Positions 47,780 to 61,873 of a stretch of 64,000 nucleotides of DNA are shown here, piece by piece. The notes under the pieces were generated by a model, which saw nothing but the letters and a program-made list of their open reading frames with translations, was not told the DNA's origin and did no database searches. Origin of the DNA: Straminergon stramineum (Eukaryota; Streptophyta; Bryopsida; Hypnales; Calliergonaceae); contig OY987265.1 in assembly GCA_963920665.1 (NCBI GenBank), positions 7,507,001 to 7,571,000 of the forward strand. Reading direction: 5' to 3'. The position numbers and the translations under genes were made by a program. Position 1 is the stretch's first letter. Each line of letters opens with the position of its first letter.

Positions 47780-49518
47780 AAAAAAGCCATTGAACCTGCA
47801 AATTGCCTTTGTATGTTGGCTTGCATGTATATGAAATCCTCCTCTATCACAAACATGTGCTCCCCCGTGACTTTGCAATGGCATCAAACAAAGACATTCG
47901 TAATCCCAAAGCCCATCCCAAAGCCCGTCTCAAAGCTAAACAGAAGGTGGGATACACCACTCTCTTGGGGCATTTCCCTCCACTCCATTGGGATTTTAGA
48001 ACAAGACAATGAGATCAACTCTTGGTATTGCTTAAATTATGCAGTTAGGAATGCTGTAGATGCATCCACAAACATTTTTGCCAAATCGGATTGGCAAACT
48101 TTTACAGCTTGCATGAAGTCGTAGATGAAGATGTCCTGAGCTTGTGAAAGTTTAATGAGGCAGTGAATGGCATTCAACATCGGAATGAAGCAAGCTAGAG
48201 ACAGTAGAACTTCAATGTCAACGAGGTAGTCAAAGTTGCTGGTCGAGGCAGCACTGGATTTTTGGCCACCACTTCCAGACATGTCAAGGCCCATCTTGAC
48301 CAACAACGTCTTGTATTCAAACATAATGCACTAGGTAGGACTATGCATTGAAATCCACTATGTCTCAACATTCCTCATCATTTTATTCCCCTTAGTTTCC
48401 ATGAGATTTGTGAGCTTCTATAGCTCAATGTAACGCTTGTGGTTGTGGCAAAAATAAGAATATAAGGATTGACACAAGGCCTCCAAGTGGGAGACCATGG
48501 GGTAGTTTGACAAAGTTTCCACCACTAGGTTAATTCGATGACTTGCACAACTGGCCCCAAGGCAAAATGGAGCCCACTTCTCACGAATCTAGGTGGACAC
48601 CCCAATTTTCGGTCCTTGAAATGTACTCACTCCATCTGCCCTGAAGGACACTAGCTTATCAGCAATTTGCTCTTGCGTTAGTCCTCCCTCCCCAAGCAAA
48701 GCCTGCATTATCACGTTAGTTAAATGATCTACTAGGCCACAATCTGAGACACACGAAAGATGCAACAAGTGTGGGATCCTTTCTCATGAATCCACAGCAT
48801 AAACATGCACCCCAATCTAGGAAGTATTGTCTACTATTGTGACTTCATCAATGCTAATTAAAACAAACCTGACATTCTGGACCACGCCCTTAAGGGTAGA
48901 TAAGACTCATGCATGAAGGTGTTCTGACATTTTCCAACCAAATGTCTTGGACTAATGCTTCCTAGGAACATTTTTCACTTCCAAGTGCCTTAGTAAATAT
49001 TGCTCATGCTCATGGTTACACATCAGACGACTAGAATTTAAAACTTGGAACAAGGTAGAAAATTGAACTCCCTTTCGATTTGCTTCGTTGTCTAAGCCTA
49101 CGACGAGCTAGTTTGCAACGCTGTCGGCTACCTTTCACCCCACCCACAACTTATTGAACTGCAGGTGTTTGCAATCACGCTTCACATATGTGTCACCCTT
49201 TTTCAAATGTGAAAAAGGCTCACCATCAATCTTACAAGTCCTCTTGCCTTCATGCTTCTCGAGGTTGTCGCCTTTCGGGACTATAATTTTTCTTCGCTCG
49301 ATGACAGCACTACAACTCCTATAGACAATCCCCATCAAATTGCCAGCAGTGTTAAACTCTCGTTCAGCCCAAGTAAATTTACACGCCCAAACTTCCTGCC
49401 ACCTCCAGATGACAGTGTTGGGATTCACTTTTCTCCTCTTCCATGATGTAGGAGCTCCTTTTTGCTTGTTTGTGCTCGCGATTTCATGTGTTGGATTAGG
49501 AAACTCTGCCAACACCAC
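47780..49518 (-). pseudogene. hAT-like transposase relic (ZBED/DUF4371-type), many in-frame stops
   Basis: A single minus-strand frame runs from ATG 49518 to about 47780 without a detectable frameshift but with about ten stops down to 48324 and more beyond (for example TAA at 48037). The N-terminal part (about 49420-49140) resembles a degenerate zinc-finger segment (WACKFTWAE, then CSAV and NLEKHEGKR). The middle shows FRADGVSTFQGPKIGVST, CASHRINLVVETLSN and METKGNKMMRNVE followed by stop and WISM, where hAT-type proteins have a TRW motif. Stops sit where Trp, Arg or Gln are expected (ELxKLTN, TSxIGVHV), so C-to-T and G-to-A decay explains most. Terminal repeats were not located. A domesticated host gene is unlikely given the stops. 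Confidence 0.7.
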
Positions 49519-50367
49519 TATAACCTCGAAGACTGATGGAAAACAAGGAACAGGTGCTCAAAGCAAATCAGATAGGCAGGTCTTGAAGATGCATGTCACA
49601 TCCTCCACACCATCTCTGACATTGGAAATATGAATCGGTAGAGAGGCCATAGTAGCAAGCAATTACTTCCCCAATCCATAGGAATTACGGGAAGACCCGA
49701 AGGTGTGCACCCGGAAATTCTCGAGCAATTTTAGTTTGGGCGCCATTGCAACACCTTTAGTCTTGCACCCTCCCAAAATCCACAACAACAACAAAAGCAA
49801 AATGGTGGAAGCCAAGAACCACAACCCAAACATGCAAGTTGAATAAAATATGCACAATGGAAGCAAGGCATAGACAGGGATTAGGAAGTCACAAAATGCT
49901 CGTCTCTCTAGGAAAGTGTGGAGTTGAAGGCACAATCACATGGGAAATTGGTTTAATATTGAGAAATTTGCACCACCACTCCACTAGTTCACCACCACCC
50001 TGCATGAAAACAACAAAACACAAACCCAGAGAAAACCGAGCTAGAAGTTGAATTTCCAAGACTCAATTGAATATGGACAACCTCCATTTCCAAATTGGAG
50101 TGAATGCGCGAGAAAATTTATACCAAACGTCTCTCAGATCTTCAAACCAGTAGGGAAGTGGTGCTTCCAATTTTTGAAAATGGCGTCACACATTGAAAGC
50201 AAAATTCTCGAAAGGAATTCAGGAATCAAAAATCAATTCAAACTGCATTGAATGCGCAATGGCGAGCACAAGCCTGCAAGGTAATGAAGACTCTGCTAAA
50301 CATCTCCCCTTTGCCTAGCTCACATTCTGCTAAACCCTAGCAAGTGGGGGAGGAGACAACTCCATCG
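49519..50367. other. Spacer between hAT relic and methyltransferase gene
   Basis: No supported gene. It may contain the 5' end of the hAT relic (minus strand) and the promoter of the rightward methyltransferase gene. A CTAAACCCTAG telo-box-like motif at about 50331 lies just upstream of the candidate alternative exon at 50368. Confidence 0.4.
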
Positions 50368-50425
50368 ATGGCTCCGACATCAACGGTGCAAATGGAGCCG
50401 CCAACACGAGAAATCGATGACTCAG
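50368..50425 (+). other. Candidate alternative first exon of the methyltransferase gene
   Basis: ATG opens 19 codons (MAPTSTVQMEPPTREIDDS) and is followed by a strong donor, CAG|GTAAGA. The exon leaves one base of a split codon, exactly the phase needed to join the acceptor at 52318, as does the first exon at 50764. The peptide has four acidic residues and no targeting character, unlike the alternative. It could instead be an upstream open frame or the first exon of something else. Phase match has a one-in-three chance of being accidental. Confidence 0.35.
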
Positions 50426-50763
50426 GTAAGATCTTTGCTAACCCTATTCCCATGTTTGAGCGGATGAATGCAAATGCAAAATTGGATGAATAGTCAGTTT
50501 TGCAACTTTCTGTCCGCACGGTGGGAAAACTTGCTGAAATCTTGATTTTTGACCTGATTTCTGCAATGTTAATTTAGCAAGTGCAAAATCTAGGTAGAAC
50601 CGGAGCGAAATTTAGCCACTTTAGGGAACGCTGGTGCAGAGGGGCCGTTGTTTTCTCTCAATTGCGCGGTGTCGCCATTCCCATGACACTCGAATTGCAC
50701 TGACGAGGGAGCGCGCGGCTTCTTGCTGCAAGTCCTCGGAGCTTTCATTTCTTCGACCTAGAG

Positions 50764-54344
<3,581 letters not shown>

Positions 54345-55063
54345 ATACATTCACTCTTGACTGCCGTGCGTCAGTTGGTTAGGGGACAGTGAGATTGCTT
54401 GGGGTGATTCCACGGTTTCATCTTTGGAAGTCACTGTCTGAAAATTTTGACCTGTAATTGAAGTTACTGTTTGCACAATTTAGTCGAAGGAATATCTAGT
54501 TTATATCGCGTGAGTAATCTTTTTGATATTGAGACTGTTGTGATCGTACAGAGGCATCCCTATGACCGTAGGGAGCCCACGTGAATTATGGAGACGATGC
54601 TCTTTATGATTTCTAAAAATCCTTGAAACAATCTAATATTGCAAAAAACCTTGTTAGAGACTTGTTACAGTACCTTAGCAATTGTATCTATTCTGGACCC
54701 ATTTTTATGCTGTGGGGTCTAACCACTAGTCTCTAGCTGCTTGTATTCTTTGTAGTTCAGCAAGCATGGAGATTCTCGTTGCTTGGGCGACAATCTTTGC
54801 ACCTGTTTCGAGAGAACTAACTTATGCCCCAGAGTTTCTTCAATCGGGAACCCAAAACTCAAACTCCACTCTGACTGTGGCAAGCCTACGACCAGTTAAA
54901 GTTCTTGTCCTTCGACTTCCTTGCTCTCAAACCATTCTTTAGAAAGGGATCTTTCTAACCTGTAGCTTTGTGTCTCAACAGTAAAGCATTTTCTTGATGG
55001 ATCCAAATATCTAAACTTTTCATGCATTTGTGAATCTGACATACTTGCCTGTCACTTAGCAAA
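54345..55063. other. 3' flank of the methyltransferase gene
   Basis: Probably includes the 3' UTR. No clear AATAAA polyadenylation hexamer close to the stop was noticed. No further gene recognised. Confidence 0.4.
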
Positions 55064-55158
55064 GGGATTGGTTCTCGTAGGTCATATTCTTGAAAAGAGA
55101 CTGAAGACGTTTAGTAAGTAATATGGGTCAAAGAATATGACTTGCGAGAACCAATCCC
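55064..55158. repeat. 28-bp inverted repeat with 39-base loop (foldback)
   Basis: The left arm GGGATTGGTTCTCGTAGGTC and beyond (55064-55091) pairs with 55131-55158 with two mismatches. The transcript of either strand could form a MIRNA-like stem of adequate length. It lies some 270 bp left of a longer foldback. No known miRNA sequence is recognised in it. Confidence 0.6.
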
Positions 55159-55428
55159 CTGCACAAAAGCAGCAACTGAACTTTTCTCCAGTAGTTGACT
55201 CTGAAGCAGCTTGAAGTTGACAAAAAAGCAATCTTAGCATGTGAGGTGGAAGTGGTATAGTAATTCCATTTGAGGCACTCTCCAGTTCAGCCTCTGCTTT
55301 CCTTGGTAAGCAATGAGGTAATGACACGTGAGGGGGTCCAAATAAGCAATTGAGCATTGTTCCCCTCTTATTAAATTGCCTAATTTTTTTGGATCTTATG
55401 GGAAGTAAAAAAAGACTTCTAGATTTTC

Positions 55429-55612
55429 TTCTTATGCATTTTAGACATTGAACTATCTCATGTGATAGATGTACACAAGAATGCATTGCAATAGTGTCTT
55501 TTGGCATCCAATATTTTTTCCTCAAATTCATGAATTTGAGAAGATACTATTGCAATGCATTCTTGTGTACATCTATCACATGAGTTAGTTCAATGTCTAA
55601 AATGCATAAGAA
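55429..55612. repeat. 72-bp near-perfect inverted repeat (MIRNA-like foldback)
   Basis: Arms 55429-55500 and 55541-55612 are inverse copies with only two mismatches. The loop ends in a perfect 20-bp palindrome (CTCAAATTCATGAATTTGAG, 55521-55540), so a transcript would form one long hairpin with a second stem at its tip. Such near-perfect inverted duplications are a known origin of young plant MIRNA genes and also of MITE tips; no flanking TA, TTA or TTAA duplication was seen. The frame on the minus strand across this region is considered spurious. Confidence 0.65.
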
Positions 55613-56756
55613 CATGACCCCTCTAAGCCTATGCCCTAATATTGTAAATAGAAAGAACTTAACCTTGTAAAGACACCGCAAACCACTATAGTAAAAGGTC
55701 TAGTGAATGACTTCACTAATAATTGTAGAAACAAAGAATGCACCTATTGGTTTAATATGGGAGTATTTCGGTGATTACCTAATTCATGGGGGGCCATGTC
55801 CTTCTAAGGTTAAGTTTAGCTGAGTTCTTTTTGACATTGATCTTACATTACAAATTATTGTTTATCACTCAATTATTCATACATTGTAAATGATTAATTA
55901 TCACCACTGAGTTTTGGAGGGAATAGTACTTGCCTTGAGCCTTTACAACACTAAAACAATTATAGAAAGAAGGAGTCTAGCAGGTTCAAATTTGTTAGAG
56001 AGTGCAAAATTTTGCCCTAAAAAACATGCCAATTATCACTCAATTTCGGTATTTTGGTCAAAATTCTCTTTGAAAGTAGGCAACAACTTACAAATCAGGG
56101 TTTTGTTCACATGCCCCATCATTACAGTCTTGACATCCCAAAGATTACAAACTTGGTTTTAATTGGAGATTGACATGAGGAATAAGGTAGACAAGCCCAA
56201 ATCCATTCATTGCCTAATTCCACCATTCTATTTTATTGGCCCCAATATTGTCCAAAAGATCATCCAAATCTGTTCATTTTTTGAAAAGAATCATTGTAAT
56301 GACTATGTGACTTAAATAGAACAATGGAAAAATAATTTTACACTTACAAAAGTGTAGTAATAGAGATTTAGGTAGCGGTTTTTAGATATACTAGAGTTGG
56401 GGGTTATGACAACTCTACATTTTGACGGAGTTTTGGGGTGCATGTTGGAGACAAGATCATTTGCTTCCTTCAATTTTATGGTTAACAATTAAGTACCATT
56501 GGATGTGTGGGAGAGCAATTATGGGTTGTTTATAGGATGCTTGTGACTCCACTCTATACATGGTTTTGTCATTTCAAGGCAAGCCACTTCAAAAATCCAC
56601 AAAAATTATAATTTTAATCAAAAAAATTTATAATTCGATTGGGTTTGATTCATCAAAACAAGTACACACCTCTAAAAAAGATATGCCTCTCTTGGAAGTT
56701 GGCCCCCAAGATGTTCAATTGATTGCTAGTCAATTGCATGGTAATAGACTTGTCTA
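55613..56756. other. AT-rich stretch with one dispersed repeat fragment
   Basis: A segment at about 55690-55815 (GATGACTTCACT-like, TGTAGAAA, AATGCACCTA-TGGTT) is related to 57440-57555 and weakly to 35155-35210, so it is a dispersed repeat of undetermined ends. Otherwise nothing recognised. Confidence 0.4.
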
Positions 56757-57349
56757 AGGTAGGAGGTCTAATGAAGCAACCATCTAAGAGTTGAAATTGA
56801 ATTTGGGGGAGGTGAAACTTCTTGAAATATTTTTGAGTAAATTTTCCTTCAAAGACAAGTGGAATTGGCATCTAACCCCCAAGTTGTTTCATATTTTGTT
56901 AAAGCTTTGTGGAATTAGTTATGAATTTTTGAAGTCTATATGGCATACATTACATAAAAATTCAGCCTTGCGGAGGGCTGTTAAGACTTCATTTCTGGCA
57001 CCTCCATGGTGCAAATACAGAAAATATAGAAAATTTTGAAAAATAGTCAATCTAATGGGGTGCTAAAGTGCCACCAATAGTGCTACATTAGATTCCAGAT
57101 TTAAAAAAATAAGAAATAGTTTTTTATTTTTATTTTTTTCTATAATTGCACCACATGAATTCAAAACTTGCAACTTCTTTGAGGACTGAATTTTTTTGTA
57201 ATGGGGCTCTAAAACCAACCACTTCTTCAAATTTACACCTTTGGTACATTCTTGGAAAGATGAAAAAGCAACATGTACAAACAAACAGTGTACATTTGAG
57301 GAGGTGGATGGTTTTAGAGCAACTAAGTGGACTTTCGAGCCTCCTACCT
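56757..57349. mobile_element. TA-flanked MITE, family E copy 3 (longer form)
   Basis: Ends AGGTAGGAGGTC and GAGCCTCCTACCT with TA outside each (56755-56756, 57350-57351). The left 190 bp and right 160 bp match the copies at 4646 and 29954. About 270 bp in the middle (roughly 56945-57195) is absent from them. Either this is a less deleted ancestor or it carries an insertion. Confidence 0.72.
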
Positions 57350-57549
57350 TACCTTACGTACATCCAGACACTTTTCACTAAAGTCCATTGGACAATGACA
57401 TAAATTAATCCTTCAACATCAAAGTGGACTTTTTGTGTCCAACGGATGACTTCACTGTTGATTGTAGAAAAATAAAATGCACCTAATGGTTCAATAATCA
57501 GAGCAATTTTGTTGACTACCTTGGTCATGGGGGCTTCGTCCTCTAAAGG

Positions 57550-57784
57550 CTAATCCTTGAATGTCGGGCTAGTGATTGTGAAAACCAGGCATTTTTGAAA
57601 TGTGTGACATCATCCACTTTTTAAAAAATCAAAAATACTCATTGGGAGTCCAACTACTATAGAAGATCTCCCCTTTCCACCCCTAATTCAGAGGATGAAT
57701 AGTTGCACTTCTGTCCTACAGAGAAGAATTCTTTGTCATTCATTGGACAAAAAAAACCCGTCCGCCGCATTGTTTAGGGGGTAA
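57550..57784. mobile_element. TTAA-family MITE, family C copy 5
   Basis: Co-linear with the copy at 5280 (shared CCTTGAATGTCG, CATTGGGAGTC, TTCATTGGACAAAAAA, CCGTCCGCC). The terminal TTAA has decayed at the left to CTAA and at the right to GTAA. Length 235 bp. Confidence 0.65.
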
Positions 57785-58809
57785 ATATCTGTTACCCCCA
57801 GTTTCAGTTTTGGAACATCAATGGACCATGAAGCCCACAGGACACCAAACCACAAATGCATCTGAAATGATGAAACACTCTCTGTGAATTTATGACAGTG
57901 GTACGGTACTGAAGGAAGCCCGTGGCAAGTGGAACCATTATGCAGGTGCCTGGCCAGGGGGGCAGCAGCAGCGGGATGGCCACCGTCTGTAAGTTAAGTT
58001 GGTTGCCCGCCCGGGCGGCCAGGCGTCATGGACTTACAACATTCCTGTCATCATTAGTTTGCCATTGGCATCAGGATATGGTTTTCAGAAGTTCATCCAC
58101 CCCGCCAACCATACCCGCCAACCACGCCCGCCATGAGGTCAGCCTCCAAGTTTTTTGAATTTCGTTTCATTTTTTTTATTTTTATTTTTTGAAACATACG
58201 GCCTTTCAAGGACCGCAGCAAGGACTGACCTGACACTATCATGGCTAACCATGAACCAATCCCTGTCTAGAACAAGTGGAGGAACAAACCCCCTCCCCAT
58301 GCGAACAAAGCTCCCACTACATGGGGAGCCCCCATGCGAGCAATGTCAGCATGGGGAGTTGAATTGGGGACCTCTTGGATCCCATGGAAGTTCCTTTCAC
58401 TTGGCCATCATCCAAGGTAGTTTAGGGTTGTTTTGGACCGAATTTCACTTCTTTTTGGAGCATACAGAAACAGATATGACATTCAGTTTACCAATGAGGC
58501 AAGGGTCCCTTTAGCATGACTTGAAAAGGGGACCCATATATATGGTGAACAAAACGGTGAACAAAATGGTCTTTTTATTGATTGCTCCTTAGCCACCCCC
58601 AATCCTGGAACTAACCCCTTAATGTTCTAGTGCTTCATTACAAGAAAATTGAACCCATCAAGAGGCTTTGAGTTTTTTTAACTCATTTTAGTACTACTTG
58701 AAGTGAGTATGAGGTTGTCCACATCTTCATTAGTGCCACCACATAGGACCACTAAAGTTGATAGTGGCTACTTGGTGTGTGAAAATTGGTGGGAGGTCAT
58801 CCTCCATGA
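57785..58809. other. GC-richer unassigned stretch, possible old retroelement fragment
   Basis: Between about 57900 and 58420 the base composition rises sharply (GGGGGGCAGCAGCAGCGGG, CCCGCCCGGGCGGCC). Two open frames (57922-58158 and 58155-58514) show no known domain. TTCTAGTG at 58625-58632 and CATTACAAGAAAATTGAACC at 58636, separated by CTT, look like the right end of one CACTA-type element and the left end of another. Confidence 0.3.
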
Positions 58810-59743
58810 CTAACACTTTAAGTTCCTTGACTATATTTTCACCAAAAACACTTCAAAACTATCATTTCTAGTACAAATACCAAATTTTGGAAAAAAAAAA
58901 CCCAACATTTTAGGACATATGTAATTGTAGGATCTTATAATAAGCTGGTTTGAAAAGACATGGAAAAAATTTCATAGTTTTTTATATTGCATGGATTACA
59001 AGATATAAGCTTTTGAATTCACAAAAATCCTTTTGGAGGCCTTTTAAAAAAATTGTGTAGTTGCACTACATAAGCTCACATTTGTATGAAAAAATGTCCC
59101 AAATGGTGGTGCTTGTTTAAATTCATTCTTCCAAGCAAGTTGCCTACATGCTTGAAAAGTTTCAAATCATTTGGAATTGTACAACATGTAGGAAAAAAAT
59201 AGTAATTTGAAAGAAGTAGACAATGATTCAAAATATAAAATTGTTAAGAATTTATTTATAGAATTCAAAAATGCCAATCCCAATGGTTGAAATGTTATAA
59301 TAAATAATCTACATCCTATAATTTTATTTTATTTCAATAAATATGGAGAATTAGGTCAAATGAATGACTTTAAAGTTTGTTTTAAAGTAGAAAATCCATA
59401 ATTGCTCGCAAACTAAAACTCCTCGTAATTTTGGACTCATTGATTAAAATAGAATGATTCAAACCTTTTCACATATATATAACTCTAGAAACCAATTTCA
59501 GTTTCTAAAAAAAGTGATTTTTTTTAATTGCTTGGACTATTCACCTAGGGAAAAAATAACATAGTAGGCCATAACTTTTTACTCATATTTTGAAATGTCA
59601 AGAAATTTAGCACACATGAAAGATATTCTTCGTCCCCATCTACTACTAAAATTTCAATCTAAAATATGAAAATTTCTAGTCACACATACTTGCCCGAAAT
59701 TTCTATGTTGTCAAAAAATGCATTTTGATCCTTCAGGGGCTAA
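58810..59743. mobile_element. Family D element, copy 2 (decayed ends)
   Basis: Aligns along its length with 16331-17296: shared TTGACTATRTTTTCACCAAAA, TTTCTAGTACAAATACCAAA, AATTGTACAACATGTAGG and CCCAATGGTTG-AATGTT blocks in order. The border sequences CTAACACTTTAAG and CAGGGGCTAA correspond to TTAACCCCTAAA and TAGGGGTTAA of copy 1. Slightly shorter (934 bp), more A-rich, and probably older. Confidence 0.65.
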
Positions 59744-61394
59744 GCCAAGAAATTGTGGAGATGGATTCATTTTTTTCCTAATGTCTTGAATTTTGTATAT
59801 TTTTGCTGATATCTTTATAAATGTATATTATTTACCTCAATTTCATCAAATTCATTATACATATAGTGTGGTTTTCAAAAAGTCAAGCATTGATTTAAAT
59901 GAATGAAAAGTTTTGTGGTCAAAAAAGCCCTAGCAACAACCTCTCTATTAATCATCTAGGTTTGGGATGTTGGAGCACTAAGGGGTCATATGATTAGTCC
60001 CTCCTACACATCTAAAAAAGTATAATACCTTCTTAGGTAGCATAGGAAGGACCATTGTTATACAATGTTGTGGATCTTCATTGGAGTAATCGAGTTAATT
60101 ACAACTATGGCTATGAATGAAAAGTGCAAAATGTAGGTGGTAATTTGTTTACTCATTCAAATATGTGTGCAATGTATATAATGTCTTTGTAGCAATTTTG
60201 TAATTTCATCCATTGAGAAAAGGAAGGAGTATATCTCCAAAAGATGCCCTTTCATTTTTTGACATTCTTTTTTTCCAAAAGAGTCATAGCCAACCTTTCT
60301 TTTTTATCCAATTTTATATAAGGGTAGGGATATAGTATTCTATGTATCTTTTGGGCATCAAGTGGGAAGTATGAATAAATTAATTATGCTCTATAAATTG
60401 ATTGATCAATTTCATAAGGTTCAAAAGTGTGGTTTTGATTTTAAAGCGGGACTTTAACTAAATGATTGAACCTTTCAACTTTAGTTATACATGTAATTAT
60501 AACTACTAATTCATTAAAAACATGCACTTGTAAAAAAAGTAAGAAAAAATCCACTTCAAGATAGATGCTATCTTTACTACAAATCTTGCATGGACTAAAA
60601 TGGTTTTGTGTTAATTTTGTGTTAGTTTCAAAGCAATTTTTGTTAGATTTAATACAAATTCAATACATAAACATTTCAATCTATTGTGGATTTGTACTAA
60701 TATTTAATCAAAAAATCCATAGAAATGGGTGAAACATTTAAGCTTTTAAAAAAATAAAATTCATCGACTTTCATCCAAAATGAATGAATTGTCTGAAGAT
60801 TAGGGAGCATTTTCTACAAAATATCCATTCTAAGATAGAGAATTTAATGTCAAATATTCCCTTCAAAAGCATAGCTCATAGTAAAAACATAATTTGAAGT
60901 CCTTTCTTCAATTAATATTGAATAAATACAACACAATTTTAATAGAAATTATAATACCATTTTCACTATGAAATCATGTACTAGTATAAATATATGAATA
61001 AATAGGTTGATTTTGTACTAATTCAAGCATTGGTATGTGTCCATATTACACAAAAGGGCATTAGTTAAGTTTAACAATTGAATGTTTTGTATGAAAAATA
61101 TACATGTATATTTTAAATTGCTTTCATTTATGAATTGGTAATCAATATTGAGTGTCCTTTCTACAAATTGAATTTACACTAAATCATGAGAATAGGATTT
61201 TTATTGATAGAGGCTACAAATTCCAAAATATTTGCATAACATAATCATTATTTTGGTAGCTACCTATATGATACAACATAACTTCAAAAAAATTTCTATA
61301 AAATATAGTTACATTCTTCAAATTTCCTATTCTCCTATTGGCTTGCTATAACCGAAATATTACTAAATTTTAGGAATATTAAACCCAAATAAGA
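59744..61394. other. AT-rich stretch before the HMG-CoA synthase gene, nothing recognised
   Basis: No gene or bounded repeat seen. Base composition changes abruptly at about 61390 from AT-rich to GC-rich, which marks the left border of the HMG-CoA synthase gene region. Confidence 0.4.
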
Positions 61395-61494
61395 ATGGCA
61401 AACCGGAAGAAGTGGGCCCCCATAGCTCCGGCTTTCTCGCCAAACTCCATTTCTTTTCTCTTCTTTTTCTTTCGTCAACCCACGGAAGAATTGT

Positions 61495-61585
61495 CTTTCC
61501 GTCCGACGAAGGCTTCGCTTCCGTTTGACGAGTCCTCTTTCCGTCCGAAGATGACTATTTTCGTCATTTTCCGTCCGACAAAGAC
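61495..61585 (+). repeat. TTCCGTCCGACGAAG repeats upstream of HMG-CoA synthase
   Basis: Four variants of TTTCCGTCCGACGAA occur at about 61497, 61518, 61537 and 61567, embedded in CT-rich sequence. They lie 290-380 bp before the start codon, either in the promoter or the 5' UTR. They could be repeated regulatory sites. A 102-codon frame opening at 61395 covers them; if it is transcribed it would be an upstream open frame ending at 61703. Confidence 0.5.
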
Positions 61586-61873
61586 ACTCTGTTCCTCTCC
61601 ATCGTCGTCGTTCCCCTACCTTCCCTCCTTCCGCCAGGAAACCGCCTATTGCGAAAGTTGCCTCTGCTGCTTGCCCTCCTCTGCCTTGCATCCTCCGCCA
61701 TAGTACTGCACACTTGCGCTATTTAGTCTACGTCGACCTTCTCCTCGATCCTAATCCTTCTGCGCAACTCTGCGACGTCTGTAGTTGCTTTCGTGGATCG
61801 GGGACTCGTTTTTTTTTATTTCACCTTTCACCCGTGGTCGTGTTTGCGATCAAGTGAGCGAGTGAGCACAGCT

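Noticed and set aside
55082..55531. 149-codon open frame on the minus strand
   Set aside because: It overlaps both foldbacks and its sequence has no recognisable domain; the openness is probably chance in this composition.
61395..61703. 102-codon frame upstream of HMG-CoA synthase as a separate gene
   Set aside because: Low-complexity Phe/Pro/Ser-rich translation of CT-rich leader DNA; at most an upstream open frame.
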